Of a DNA stretch of 64,000 nt, positions 42,454-52,034 are shown piece after piece. Within the stretch, counting starts at the first letter, position 1. Every line of letters begins with the position of its first letter. Source of the stretch: Sphingobacterium sp. CZ-UAM (GTDB lineage: Bacteria > Bacteroidota > Bacteroidia > Sphingobacteriales > Sphingobacteriaceae); the NCBI RefSeq assembly GCF_002000245.1, contig NZ_MTCM01000001.1:620001-684000 (forward strand), read 5' to 3'. A model generated the notes under the pieces. The model made no database searches. It was not told the DNA's origin and worked only from the letters and a program-made list of their open reading frames with translations. The translations under genes were made by a program, and so were the position numbers.

Positions 42454-44895
42454 CTACTCGGCCCTTTGTCTGAGATCTTCGGCAGCGCCGGTTTTACGTG
42501 ACTGTCCGGATTTGCTGGATCCAAAATTATAGCTATAAGATAAGGTCAGGATGCGGGGTTCTCTTCTGCTCTTGAAACTTTCCTCGTAATTATTGTAGGC
42601 AGTCAACCCCTTTCTATTATTGCTGTTGAAGGCATCGGTAAGGGCAAGTTTCAGGCTGTTCTTTTCCTTAAATTTCTTCTGCAACCCGATATTGAGATTC
42701 CAGTAAGGGGAGATACGGACAAAGGCATAAACCTCTGTTGCTTTATAACTGGCTGCCAGTTCAGCGACGAAATTTTTACCCAATTTAAGGGTATGGATGC
42801 TATTGATATCGAGGGTAAAATTACCGATATTGTTAATCTGCGTTCCCGAAACATTGCCTGTATAGGAACCATAATAGAAGTTGGCGTTGTTGTTTATATC
42901 CCACCAATTGGTTGGCTTGAGCGGCAGAATCAGATTAAGCGAATAATAGGCGGCTGATTTCAGGTTTTCTTCGGTCTGAACGGTGATATTTTCTCCATTT
43001 TCGAGAATGGGCTTGATGACAGTGGTGATGTTGTCACTTATTTTGCTATAACTCAAGGTGGCTATGTATTTACCTTTGAAACTATAGGTCAACTCGTAGT
43101 TTTGTGATGTCTGCGCATTTAGATCAGGATTGCCAACGCGGTATGTCGTCGCATTGATATAATATTTAAAAGGATTGAGCTGTTGGTAATTGGGGCGGTT
43201 GATACGACGGCTGAGGTTAACTTCGAGATTATGATCAGCGGTGAAATCATAGGAAAAAACGACACTCGGAAATAGCTGCGTGTACTTCCGCTTATTAATT
43301 TGGTCGGTGGTTAGCTGTGTTCCGGTAACATTGGTGTTTTCTATACGCAAGCCGAGTACAGTTTTCAGCTTATCCCATTTTTTTGAAACATTTCCATAAG
43401 CGGCATGGATGTACTCCTGGTAGATATAATGGTTGGACTTATTGCTGTCAGGTACTGCCGGTGATGTACTATGGTCATAGAACTTAATATCGTTATCTGA
43501 CTTAACATAACTCGTTTTAAAGCCGATCTCCAGTTTAAGGCTTCTAGGAAGGATCTTGATCCAGTCGCTCTTTAATGCAAAGATATTCAAATCACCGTCA
43601 GTCTTGCCCTTTAAGATATAGGGTATACCGATAGGGCCACCGTTATTGTCGCTGGTTCTGGTATCAAAACTTTGATTTGAGGCGCTGGTATAGCGAATGA
43701 AGTCGAAATCGGTGCTCAGTTCAGACCCAAGGGTGTCCATAAGGTATTTATGGTTGAGGTTTGCGGAGATGTTTTTTGTGGTATTGACCGTCTGACTTAG
43801 TGTAGCGGTATGGTTGATCGCCTGCTGGTCAGGACCCATCAGCGTTGTCTTGCTATCTCCAAGCGGTTTAAATACATTACTTGTGAAGCTGACAGCGGCA
43901 CCGACCAGGTTTTTGTCCGTCAGGTTGTAATCGAAGCCAATTTTACCGTTGTGGTTGCGGGAGCTGAACTTAAAGAAGTTATCCTGAATGAAAGTTTTCT
44001 CCAAATGACCGTCCTTATAAAATCTTCGATCGAGCATAAGCTCATTATATGTCTTGCGGTAAGCAAAATCATAATTCGCAAAGACGTTGAGCTTATCGTT
44101 ACGATGATTGATATTAAAACTGTTGTTATTTTTAAGGTATCTCGCGGCACCTACTGCGGTAGAGAAGCTGCCATTGGTGCCTTTATTTGTTCCTTTTTTC
44201 AGTTTTATATTGATAATGGCGGTTCCGGCAGCATCGTATTTTGCAGAGGGATTGGTGATGAGTTCAATTTTATCAATGGCAGAGGCGGGGAGCCCGCGCA
44301 GGTAACTGGCGAGCTCCTCACCGGTAAGTGCTGAGTTTTTTCCATCAATCTGTACAAGAATATTGCTTTTTCCCCGCAGAATAATGTTGTTATTCCCGTC
44401 GACGGTAACACCGGGCGCTTTTTCAAGTACTTCCAACGCTGATCCGCCCGTATTTTGAAGGCTACTTTCCACATTTAAGATCAGTTTGCCATCATGTCGT
44501 TCGATATATGGACGTGACCTGTTGATCACGACGGTTTCCAGCCGTTGTTCGTTGATCCGAATTTCTGGCAAGGGGATATCCTGCTGCGTTACCTGGATTA
44601 CTTCGGAATTGTAGAGGTCGGCTTGCCCGCGCCGAACTTTGATATAATAGGCTCCTTTGGCAACTGCGTCAAAATGGAATTCACCCTGCTGATTAGGGAA
44701 TTCGGTCTTGACGAGTCGGCTCTCCGTATTGAATAAGTGAATTTCCAGACTGGAAATTTCTGTGCCCGCTATTTTCCCTGACAATGTAAATTCATTTTTC
44801 GGAGCCTGTTGGGCAAAGAGTCCGGTTGTCGATAAACACAGCAATAGGTTTATAAATGTGATCAAAATTGATCTCTTTGTCGAATGGTTAAGCAT
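42454..44895 (-). CDS. Outer membrane beta-barrel family protein (OMP_b-brl_3 type, TonB-receptor-like)
   Basis: Length 813 residues from ATG 44895; the frame extends upstream to 45048, but 44895 gives a clean signal peptide (1-30, ending GLFAQQ). Carboxypeptidase-like domain (about 35-115), plug (about 120-235 with LEVLEKAPGVTVDGNNNI and LVQIDGKNSALTGEELASYLRG), then a large barrel (about 240-800) typical of OMP_b-brl_3. Unlike SusC, it has no SusD partner. Family members are poorly characterised; several are induced by stress, metal or peptide signals. The tail after the barrel is basic (SGQSRKTGAAEDLRQRAE). Confidence 0.9.
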   Translation of the reverse strand: MLNHSTKRSILITFINLLLCLSTTGLFAQQAPKNEFTLSGKIAGTEISSLEIHLFNTESRLVKTEFPNQQGEFHFDAVAKGAYYIKVRRGQADLYNSEVIQVTQQDIPLPEIRINEQRLETVVINRSRPYIERHDGKLILNVESSLQNTGGSALEVLEKAPGVTVDGNNNIILRGKSNILVQIDGKNSALTGEELASYLRGLPASAIDKIELITNPSAKYDAAGTAIINIKLKKGTNKGTNGSFSTAVGAARYLKNNNSFNINHRNDKLNVFANYDFAYRKTYNELMLDRRFYKDGHLEKTFIQDNFFKFSSRNHNGKIGFDYNLTDKNLVGAAVSFTSNVFKPLGDSKTTLMGPDQQAINHTATLSQTVNTTKNISANLNHKYLMDTLGSELSTDFDFIRYTSASNQSFDTRTSDNNGGPIGIPYILKGKTDGDLNIFALKSDWIKILPRSLKLEIGFKTSYVKSDNDIKFYDHSTSPAVPDSNKSNHYIYQEYIHAAYGNVSKKWDKLKTVLGLRIENTNVTGTQLTTDQINKRKYTQLFPSVVFSYDFTADHNLEVNLSRRINRPNYQQLNPFKYYINATTYRVGNPDLNAQTSQNYELTYSFKGKYIATLSYSKISDNITTVIKPILENGENITVQTEENLKSAAYYSLNLILPLKPTNWWDINNNANFYYGSYTGNVSGTQINNIGNFTLDINSIHTLKLGKNFVAELAASYKATEVYAFVRISPYWNLNIGLQKKFKEKNSLKLALTDAFNSNNRKGLTAYNNYEESFKSRREPRILTLSYSYNFGSSKSGQSRKTGAAEDLRQRAE

Positions 44896-45250
44896 GATCG
44901 TGCAGGGGGTCCGTTGAGTTTGCATTTTTAGTTTTATATCCACCGCGTATGTTTGCGCTGTTAGGTCTATGTCGCAGGAGCTGACCATATGTTGCACATT
45001 AATTTGATACATGTAGAAATAGCGGGTTAGCGTCTTCGTAGCAGACAATTATGATTCGTTGGGATTCACTTAAGATTCGTCTAACGACAACCAAAAATAA
45101 CTTGATATCTTTGTGTTAACTTGGTTCATCTAAGATTAAGCTTAACTAAGCATGTATTGGAAAAGTCTTTCTTCAAAAAATGAACCGATGGCGAATGTTT
45201 ATTGGCTAATATAGATGTTAAGATATAAGGTGTTAAATAATCTCAGATAA
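44896..45250. other. Intergenic region between outer membrane protein and small membrane gene
   Basis: Divergent promoter region of 355 bases. It holds three loosely spaced GATTCGT/GATTCAC words near 45053-45085 and a TTAAGCTTAA palindrome near 45137. No consensus promoter pair was certain. Confidence 0.4.
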
Positions 45251-45682
45251 ATGCATATCATAGAAGTGATATTTATAGCGATACTATGCATTGGCATTGT
45301 CAGTTTAACCGCTGGCGTCTTGTTGATGTTGGTATATTTTGGACTTAAGGTTATATCGGCAAAAGGTTCAGGGAAAGACCTCATTGAAAAGGTATTTAGC
45401 TTGGGATATTATGTAATGCATGTAGCGATGCTGATATTTCTATTGGGGCTGGCGGGACTGGCGGTCTGTATGGCTATTGAGGGGCTGAGAAAAGGCGAAT
45501 ATAAGTTGAGATTTAGCAGGACCGGAGGGGGCTATACAAGGATAAGTTGGGCTGAAAGACCGATCCGGTTTGCTTTTCAGACCATAGCCCATATCGGTTT
45601 TTCTAGTTGGCTGATCTATTTTTGGGTCAGGCAAATACAATCTTTTTCAAAGAAGAAGATATCCCGTAGCAGAAAACAGTGA
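45251..45682 (+). CDS. Membrane protein of unknown function
   Basis: Length 143 residues with two long N-terminal helices (about 3-31 and 52-80) and a third near 110-128, then a basic tail (SFSKKKISRSRKQ). The middle loop contains FSRTGGGYTRISWAERP. Not recognised. First of three small plus-strand genes with membrane segments. Confidence 0.6.
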   Translation: MHIIEVIFIAILCIGIVSLTAGVLLMLVYFGLKVISAKGSGKDLIEKVFSLGYYVMHVAMLIFLLGLAGLAVCMAIEGLRKGEYKLRFSRTGGGYTRISWAERPIRFAFQTIAHIGFSSWLIYFWVRQIQSFSKKKISRSRKQ

Positions 45683-45795
45683 GTTCTAAGCGGGAATCAA
45701 TGTCCGAAGATATTGGAGAGTTATGCAAGCAAAAGCAGCAGGGAATGAAACTGGTGTGCGTATGCTCAAAGTAGCATGGCTTATAGCGGTGGGGA

Positions 45796-46200
45796 ATGAT
45801 TATGGACAATGAAATCAATGGTAGTATAGATCGAAATCATGGGAGGTACGGTTTTATGATAAAGAAAAGCATTGTTATTGTGCTGGCAGTGATGACCATT
45901 ATAATCTGTGGATGGCTCATCCTTGGTCTGACGAGCTCTTTGGATATTCCGTCCAATAAGAATGATCAGTTTGCAAGTGAGCAAAAGTGGCAGGTGGATC
46001 AACGGAGTGATATTGATTCCTGCGAAAAACAACTTATCAAAAATCAGATAGACCTGAAACGTGTCAATGAAAGGCAGATTTCGGAGCGGGCTTTTCAAAC
46101 ACAACTATTCGCGCTTTTGATCATTGTATTTCAATTGATATTGATTGTTTTGGTAGTATTGATATGCCGGAAGCCCTATTCTTTACAAAAGACGCCCTAG
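45796..46200 (+). CDS. Two-helix membrane protein with periplasmic or cytosolic coiled segment
   Basis: Length 134 residues; ATG 45802 or 45856 are possible shorter starts, the last giving a clean MIKKSIVIVL start. Helices at about 25-45 and 105-125 bracket a charged region likely to be helical (DSCEKQLIKNQIDLKRVNERQ). Ends one base before the next gene's start, so they are probably co-translated. Function not recognised. Confidence 0.55.
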   Translation: MIMDNEINGSIDRNHGRYGFMIKKSIVIVLAVMTIIICGWLILGLTSSLDIPSNKNDQFASEQKWQVDQRSDIDSCEKQLIKNQIDLKRVNERQISERAFQTQLFALLIIVFQLILIVLVVLICRKPYSLQKTP

Positions 46201-46201
46201 T

Positions 46202-46990
46202 ATGAAATTATTGAAAATTATATTTGTGCTGGTGATCCTATTTGCCTGTATTTTTTGCCTTATTTCATTTTTGAAGCCGATTCCTTATGCCAACAGCTGC
46301 GGTGAGGATAATCTATACCGATACCGCATGGGAATCTATCAGATAGATACAAATATTATTCAAGAAAAGAAACTTGGTGGGCTATTGTGCTTTGCTGGAA
46401 TAAAGCATATTCGGTGCCCTCATGAGATGGCGATACAACGGGATAAAATGCTTGCACAAGCTATTGATAGCACCAATAAGAGCTTAAAATGGAGGTTTTT
46501 GAAAAATGATCTATGGATTAATAAAAATGGAGATATCGGATTGAAGGAAAAGATCGCTATTGGAAATGAAGGTGTTACTTTTGTTGATAGTTATCTTACA
46601 AAAATGGGCTTTAATACCGAGGAACCATTGAATGCAATCATTGATACCAGTACATTTCAAAAGCTGAACAATGCATTCTATAAAGATAAAAAACATATTT
46701 ATCGCTATTATGCAATGGCCTATGGTGGAAGTTTTTCTACTTTTGAAGAAGCTGATCATGCAACTTTTGTAGCGCTTGGTGATTGCTACGCTAAAGATAA
46801 AAGGCATATCTATGAGAATCGCCGAGGTATTTTAGATCATGTAGACTATAAGACCTTTAAAGTCAAAAGTACGGTGGTCGGTTGTTTTGCTAAAGATAAA
46901 AATGGTTATTTGTCTTGGGATGATCGGATTACAGGGGAGGATCTAGCAGATGAATATGTAAAACGGGCGATCAGCGAATTGGATAAATAA
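46202..46990 (+). CDS. DKNYY-family exported or membrane-anchored protein
   Basis: Length 262 residues with an N-terminal hydrophobic segment (1-22) that may be a signal or anchor. The repeated element NAFYKDKKHIYRYY, DCYAKDKRHIYENR and GCFAKDKNGYL, spaced about 35 residues apart, is the DKNYY-family repeat, found in Bacteroidota and other bacteria near polymorphic toxin or immunity loci but of unproven function. It follows the preceding gene by one base. Confidence 0.7.
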   Translation: MKLLKIIFVLVILFACIFCLISFLKPIPYANSCGEDNLYRYRMGIYQIDTNIIQEKKLGGLLCFAGIKHIRCPHEMAIQRDKMLAQAIDSTNKSLKWRFLKNDLWINKNGDIGLKEKIAIGNEGVTFVDSYLTKMGFNTEEPLNAIIDTSTFQKLNNAFYKDKKHIYRYYAMAYGGSFSTFEEADHATFVALGDCYAKDKRHIYENRRGILDHVDYKTFKVKSTVVGCFAKDKNGYLSWDDRITGEDLADEYVKRAISELDK

Positions 46991-47039
46991 TGCAGCGACT
47001 TCTGATTTTAACGGTTCTAAATCCGACAACAAGCTGATG

Positions 47040-47219
47040 AGAGATGTGTTATCCCGATCGTTCTTTTGCAGGCATCGGGACTACAAATCCAAGGGCATCA
47101 AATAGCGTCCAGACAAACTGGGTATTCAAGAAGCCGATGTGTTTTATGGACATCTTTTTTCTGTGGACATAAAAGTCAAAGAAGTCGTGAATGTTTCCTT
47201 TTCTTGTAAGTAAAAGGAA
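47040..47219 (-). other. Unexplained open frame downstream of mnmE (possible gene remnant)
   Basis: On the minus strand, the frame of mnmE stays open after its stop for about 68 codons to a TAA near 47043. It includes GNIHDFFDFYVHRKKMSIKH and FVWTLFDALGFVVPMP, with C-ending codons common (AAC, GAC, TTC, ATC), which looks more like coding DNA than spacer. No start codon gives a sensible gene, so it may be the end of a decayed gene. Not recognised. Confidence 0.3.
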
Positions 47220-47225
47220 ACATTC
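47189..47225. repeat. 14-bp perfect inverted repeat downstream of mnmE
   Basis: GAATGTTTCCTTTT / AAAAGGAAACATTC around a 9-base loop, 40 bases after the mnmE stop. It could be the mnmE transcript end, though no T-run follows, or a recombination scar. Confidence 0.7.
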
Positions 47226-47264
47226 AGTACCTAGTTTGGGCTGCGAAAAATTATTATAATGTAT

Positions 47265-48644
47265 TTACTTGCCGATACAGAATTTGGAGAAGATATTGTC
47301 CAATAAATCATCTGTGGAAACTGTTCCAGTGATCTCACCAAGATGATATAAGGCCTGACGGATGTCCATTGCCAAGAAATCCGAAGTAACCGGATTGTCA
47401 ATACCAAATAATACACGCTCCAGTGAATCGGATGTCTTCTGTAATGCCTCTACATGTCGGATGTTGGTGACCATGACATCGTCTGTGTTGAGGTTGCCAA
47501 GTTGTACTCTGTTGATCAGTTCCTCTTTTAATTCTTCGACTCCTGTCTGCTCTTTTGCTGAAATATAAAGCGGATTAAGTGGCGCATATGCTGCCTTTTG
47601 TTGATCGGATAATAAGTCGCTTTTATTGATAATCGTCAAAAATGGAATTTGCAGGTTTTGAATTTCGGACAACTGTGACTGCACATCATCTATTTTATCC
47701 TGCATTGGATCAAAAAGATAAATAATCAATCTAGCCTGTTTCATTTTTTCGCGTGTACGTTCAACGCCCTTGGCCTCAATAATATCTGCGGTCTCCCGAA
47801 TCCCTGCGGTATCGATAAACCTGAAGGTTACCCCATGGATATTAATTTCATCTTCAATGGTATCGCGCGTTGTTCCGGCGATGTCTGAGACAATGGCACG
47901 TTCCTCGTTCAGGAAAGCATTCAACAAAGTTGATTTACCTACATTTGGTTTTCCGGCAATAACCACAGGAACACCATTTTTTAATACATTTCCCTGTTCA
48001 AAAGACTGAATTAGTTTTTGTACAATTACTTTTATTTTATTGATTAGATTTTTGAGCTGGTCTCTATTCGCAAATTCTACATCTTCCTCCGAGAAATCCA
48101 GTTCAAGCTCAATTAGGGAAGCAAAGTGGATCAAGTCCTCACGGAGGGATTTAAGTTGGTTGGAAAATCCGCCACGCATCTGCTGCATGGCAATTTGATG
48201 GGAGGCAGCCGAATTGGAAGCGATTAAGTCTGCTACTGCTTCAGCCTGTGAAAGATCCATTCCTCCATTGAGGAACGCACGAAGCGTAAATTCACCGGGG
48301 CGCGCAGCCCGAGCTCCTTGTTTGATAAGCAAGTTGATGACACGCTCAATAATATATTTGGAATTGTGTGTGGAAATTTCTACGGAATTTTCTTTGGTAT
48401 ACGAATTGGGCGCGACAAAAAGGGAGACAAGCACCTCATCGATAATCTCTTCGCCATCGCGAATGGTGCCAAAATGGATGGTATGTGAGGCCTGCTGGAG
48501 CAGATCCTTACCTTTGAAAATGTCATTGGTGATTGTAATGGCCTGTGGACCTGAGACACGAATGACAGCAATTGCACCATTCTTACCAGCCGATGTCGCC
48601 AATGCGACTATTGTATCTTCAGTAATATAACCTGTATTGGACAT
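47265..48644 (-). CDS. mnmE: tRNA uridine-5-carboxymethylaminomethyl modification GTPase MnmE
   Basis: Length 459 residues from ATG 48644 (frame extends to 48731, but MSNTGYITEDTIVAL is the family start). N-terminal folate-binding domain (1-120), helical domain, and inserted G domain: GKPNVGKST (231-239), the GTT loop IAGTTRD, DTAG (278-281) and NKSD (340-343). The C-terminal CIGK (Cys456) is the hallmark that closes the active site. Works with MnmG to modify the wobble uridine of several tRNAs. Confidence 0.97.
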   Translation of the reverse strand: MSNTGYITEDTIVALATSAGKNGAIAVIRVSGPQAITITNDIFKGKDLLQQASHTIHFGTIRDGEEIIDEVLVSLFVAPNSYTKENSVEISTHNSKYIIERVINLLIKQGARAARPGEFTLRAFLNGGMDLSQAEAVADLIASNSAASHQIAMQQMRGGFSNQLKSLREDLIHFASLIELELDFSEEDVEFANRDQLKNLINKIKVIVQKLIQSFEQGNVLKNGVPVVIAGKPNVGKSTLLNAFLNEERAIVSDIAGTTRDTIEDEINIHGVTFRFIDTAGIRETADIIEAKGVERTREKMKQARLIIYLFDPMQDKIDDVQSQLSEIQNLQIPFLTIINKSDLLSDQQKAAYAPLNPLYISAKEQTGVEELKEELINRVQLGNLNTDDVMVTNIRHVEALQKTSDSLERVLFGIDNPVTSDFLAMDIRQALYHLGEITGTVSTDDLLDNIFSKFCIGK

Positions 48645-48808
48645 GCTGCAAAGATACGTTAAATTGGCTGAATGAAGCGCCCAATGGCCGAACAAATTAA
48701 ATTTACAATGATGGATTAAACCTTTGTTCAAACACGGATGTCATACTGATAGAAATGCTTATAAAAATTAGCAAAAACGTATTTGATTTATAATTTAAAT
48801 GATGGGTT

Positions 48809-49294
48809 ATGAAAAAGATGATATACTTCGCATTGGCAATTGGGGGACTTACCTTACTCTCCCCAAAAGAGTCTTCAGCTCAACATCGTGGACATGATCG
48901 CGAATGGAAGCATGATAAAGAGTACCGGAAATACGAGGAAAAAAGGGATCGGGAAGAACGGAAATACTGGGAAAAAAGAGATAAGGAAGATCGGAAATAT
49001 TATGAAAAGGTAGCCAAGAGTTATCGCAAACAATACAGACATGGCCCGCCAGCCTGGGCGCGAGCGCATCGATACGATAATAGACATCACGTTTATTTCA
49101 GAGACTATAAAACATTTTATGACCCTTATCGTAATGGATATGTTTATATGAGAAACGGACGCTGGAGTTTTTCGGCAAGTGTACCTTCTTTCATGCTAAA
49201 CGTGAACCTGGGAGCAGCTAACATCCGTGTGGTGAAAGATGTGCCGATAAGTAGACATCCCGAAGATTTTTATGATGACTACCGCTGGGATTAA
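48809..49294 (+). CDS. Exported charged protein of unknown function
   Basis: Length 161 residues. Signal peptide 1-24 (ending ESSAQ). Residues 30-75 are a strongly charged helix with repeated EKRDREERKYWEKRDKE pattern, then a Tyr/His/Arg-rich middle (HHVYFRDYKTFYDPYRNGYV) and a beta-strand end. Similar to small periplasmic proteins of Sphingobacteriaceae, without known function. Monocistronic with its own terminator. Confidence 0.75.
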   Translation: MKKMIYFALAIGGLTLLSPKESSAQHRGHDREWKHDKEYRKYEEKRDREERKYWEKRDKEDRKYYEKVAKSYRKQYRHGPPAWARAHRYDNRHHVYFRDYKTFYDPYRNGYVYMRNGRWSFSASVPSFMLNVNLGAANIRVVKDVPISRHPEDFYDDYRWD

Positions 49295-49321
49295 AATATA
49301 ATTTATCTTGTTGTTTAAGTT

Positions 49322-49357
49322 TAAAAGCCTCATTCTTTATGGAATTGAGGCTTTTAA
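49322..49357. terminator. Bidirectional intrinsic terminator
   Basis: A stem of about 14 pairs (TAAAAGCCTCATTC / GAATTGAGGCTTTTA, one unpaired base) with T-runs on both sides, between the converging charged-protein and xpt genes. Confidence 0.85.
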
Positions 49358-49366
49358 TTTATGCTG

Positions 49367-49942
49367 TTAATTTTCTTCGAAACTGACTTTGCCCACTTCT
49401 AAGGATTTTATCCGTGCTAAAGATTCTATCCTGATATGGGGTAATTCGCGCAGTCTGTTGCCACCTTCCTGAAAGGATTTTTCAATAATAAAACCCATAC
49501 CAAGTACTGCTGCGCCAGATTGCTGAATGAGGTCCAATATACCGAATGCTGCATTTCCATTCGCTAAAAAATCGTCTATAAAGAGTACCTTGTCATCCGC
49601 TGTCAAAAATTCCTTGCTCACACAGATATCGTAAGTCCGATTTTTGGTAAAGGAATGCACTTCACTCGTATACATATCGCCCATGGTCTTGGGTTTGGCC
49701 TTTTTAACAAAAACTACAGGGAGCTCGAGTAGGTAGCCAAGCATGATAGCTGGCGCAATGCCACTCGCTTCAACAGTGATGATCTTGTTGATGGGTAGAT
49801 CTGCAAAACGACGTACAAATTCTACAGCAATAGACTTCATCAATACAGGATCCATCTGATGATTGATAAAGCTGTCTACTTTCAATATGCCCCCAGAGAG
49901 ACTTTTACCGTCATTAAGGATTCTATCCTTTAATAATTTCAT
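49367..49942 (-). CDS. xpt: Xanthine phosphoribosyltransferase
   Basis: Length 191 residues, the usual size. The PRPP-binding motif [13 protein letters not shown] is at about 119-131; the start [32 protein letters not shown] and [11 protein letters not shown] are typical of Xpt rather than adenine phosphoribosyltransferase. It converts xanthine plus PRPP to XMP for purine salvage. Located 53 bases after the acyl-CoA ligase stop in the same direction. Confidence 0.94.
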   Translation of the reverse strand: MKLLKDRILNDGKSLSGGILKVDSFINHQMDPVLMKSIAVEFVRRFADLPINKIITVEASGIAPAIMLGYLLELPVVFVKKAKPKTMGDMYTSEVHSFTKNRTYDICVSKEFLTADDKVLFIDDFLANGNAAFGILDLIQQSGAAVLGMGFIIEKSFQEGGNRLRELPHIRIESLARIKSLEVGKVSFEEN

Positions 49943-49995
49943 GTGATACTTTTTATAAATAATTGCGAAGATATACTCAAATAGGAGTGACGCGG

Positions 49996-51774
49996 TTAAT
50001 CGGTCTCCATTTGATATAAGTTATTGAATTCTTCCTGATGATGTTCGAGAATAACTTTACGTTTCATTTTCAAGGTCGGCGTCAGCTCCCCATTTTCAAT
50101 CGTGAATTCATCCTTTAAAATAATAGGCTTCTTAATCTGTTCCCAATTGCCAAAATGTTGATTGGCGCGACGTACTTCCTGATTTACTTTTTTGATAATG
50201 GGAGGACTGGTCAGGAAGTCCTCTTTGCTCATATCTGCTAATTCTGGAGCATCGTTTTTAGCCCAATCCAATAGGTGGGAATAATTGGGGACAATAAATG
50301 CGGACGCAAATTTCATTCCGTCGCCGATGACCATGGCTTGCTCAATAAATTTGGATTCCACGAGTTTGGTCTCGATAGGCTGTGGGATAACATACTTGCC
50401 GCCTGAAATCTTGAACATTTCTTTTTTTCGGTCGATAATTTTTAGGAATTTTTCATCTTCCCATTTACCGATGTCGCCGGTATGTAACCAGCCGTCAATG
50501 ATCGTTTTGTCCGTCTCTGCTTTATTTTTGTAATATCCCAACATGACATTAGGTCCTTTGACCAATATCTCGCCGTCCTCGGCTAGCTTGATTTCTACGA
50601 AGCGAACAGGAAGACCAACGGTACCGATGCGTATTCCTTTGATGTAATGGTTGACCGAGATCAAAGGTGAGGCCTCAGTCATGCCATATCCCTCATATAA
50701 TGGGATTCCGGCCGCTAAAAAAGCGCGTGTCAGCCTATTATGCAGCGAGGCCGAACCCGAGGCTACGGTCAACAGCTCGCCGCCCAAAGCTTCATACCAT
50801 TTGTTGAGCACAAGCTGTTTGGCAAGTTTGAGCTTCATATTATAGGCGAAACTTCTCTTGGCAGGATTAGGATCGTATTCTTCAGCTACGCTTACTGCCC
50901 AATCAAATACTTTTCTTTTGACGCCCGAAAGTTCATGACCTGTTTTCATGATCTTCTCATACACTTTCTCAAGAATACGGGGAACGACGGTCATGATATG
51001 CGGTTTTACTTCTTTTAGGTTATCCCCAATTTTATCAAAGGACTCTGCAATATGTATGGTAAAGCCCAGGTACATGTAGGTATACAGCACCATGCGCTCG
51101 TAAGCATGACAGGGGGGAAGAAAAGTGAGTCCCCGGTCATAAGCTTTACAGGGGGTAATCTCTGCAGCGCCCAATACATTTGAAAAAATATTGTTATGGG
51201 AGAGCATGACTCCCTTTGGCTTACCGGTAGTGCCGGAGGTATAAATTAATGTGGCCAGATCCTCCGGTTTGATCTGCTCACGCAATTTAGTTAATGTTTC
51301 ATCGGTACTGTTGACGCCCAGGTCGTTTAGCTCATTCCAGCTTCTGGTGCCTTCCTGTTCCGAAATACAAAAGATATATTTTAAGCTGTAGATAGATTCT
51401 GTGAGATTCATCAAACGGTCATATAACCCTTTATTACTGACAATACAGACTCTGATTTCAGCATCATTAAAGATATACTGGTAATCGGCATCAGTAATAT
51501 TGGGATAGATAGCCACTACAACTGCACCGATCTGTTGAATGGCAAAATCTATCATGTGCCATTCCACACTACTGCCAGCGATAAGACCGACCTTTTCGTT
51601 GGGCTTTACACCGAGCTCTAGTAGCCCTTTGGAAAGACTATCTACCTTTTCAAGAAAATCAGCCGTTTTGATATAGTTCCACTTGCCATCCAGTTTATGC
51701 GCAAACATGTTGAGATCGGGATATTTGCTGATCTGTTGATGGGCAAGATCAAATAATCTAAGTTTTTCTTCCAT
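49996..51774 (-). CDS. Long-chain acyl-CoA synthetase (AMP-forming)
   Basis: Length 592 residues. AMP-binding motif [19 protein letters not shown] at about 176-194; [11 protein letters not shown] and [11 protein letters not shown] follow, then [15 protein letters not shown] in the C-terminal lid. This is the FAA/ACSL-like long form found in Bacteroidota. It activates fatty acids with ATP and CoA for beta-oxidation or lipid synthesis. A TATATTTG sits directly before the start, so a very short or absent leader is possible. Confidence 0.93.
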   Translation of the reverse strand: MEEKLRLFDLAHQQISKYPDLNMFAHKLDGKWNYIKTADFLEKVDSLSKGLLELGVKPNEKVGLIAGSSVEWHMIDFAIQQIGAVVVAIYPNITDADYQYIFNDAEIRVCIVSNKGLYDRLMNLTESIYSLKYIFCISEQEGTRSWNELNDLGVNSTDETLTKLREQIKPEDLATLIYTSGTTGKPKGVMLSHNNIFSNVLGAAEITPCKAYDRGLTFLPPCHAYERMVLYTYMYLGFTIHIAESFDKIGDNLKEVKPHIMTVVPRILEKVYEKIMKTGHELSGVKRKVFDWAVSVAEEYDPNPAKRSFAYNMKLKLAKQLVLNKWYEALGGELLTVASGSASLHNRLTRAFLAAGIPLYEGYGMTEASPLISVNHYIKGIRIGTVGLPVRFVEIKLAEDGEILVKGPNVMLGYYKNKAETDKTIIDGWLHTGDIGKWEDEKFLKIIDRKKEMFKISGGKYVIPQPIETKLVESKFIEQAMVIGDGMKFASAFIVPNYSHLLDWAKNDAPELADMSKEDFLTSPPIIKKVNQEVRRANQHFGNWEQIKKPIILKDEFTIENGELTPTLKMKRKVILEHHQEEFNNLYQMETD

Positions 51775-51796
51775 TTCAAATATATATACATTTTTG

Positions 51797-51806
51797 TCCC
51801 ATGGGA
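51797..51806. promoter_or_regulatory. Palindrome upstream of the acyl-CoA ligase gene
   Basis: TCCCATGGGA, 10-base perfect palindrome about 22 bases before the ligase start and just upstream of a TATATTTG box. Could be an operator for a TetR-type fatty-acid regulator; this is inference only. Confidence 0.3.
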
Positions 51807-51999
51807 ACAGCCTTTTCCTATGAACTTTATTTCAGGGGAAAAGTTTGCAAACATAAATAATTGTTTCAATAATTGGGAATCAATTTGTAATTAGCTCGTT
51901 CGCAATGGAGGGGGCAGGCATGAGACAAGCGGAGGCTTGACCTGAAGAAAAGGGTGGGAGTATCGGATTGTGAAGTCTAGTGGAAAGTCGAAATGAAAA

Positions 52000-52034
52000 A
52001 GAAAAGCTAGTCGTTATCGACGACTAGCTTTTCT
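52000..52034 (-). terminator. Terminator overlapping the proline dehydrogenase stop codon
   Basis: Perfect 14-bp stem AGAAAAGCTAGTCG / CGACTAGCTTTTCT with a 7-base loop containing the stop codon. The minus-strand side continues TTTTTCATTT. Hence the last codons of the gene are also terminator. Confidence 0.85.

Noticed and set aside
44896..45048. Upstream start for the outer membrane barrel protein
   Set aside because: It would place about 50 residues before the signal peptide; ATG 44895 gives a normal signal sequence.
48645..48731. Longer MnmE start
   Set aside because: The family begins at MSNTGYITEDTIVAL-like sequence; the extension is not conserved-looking.
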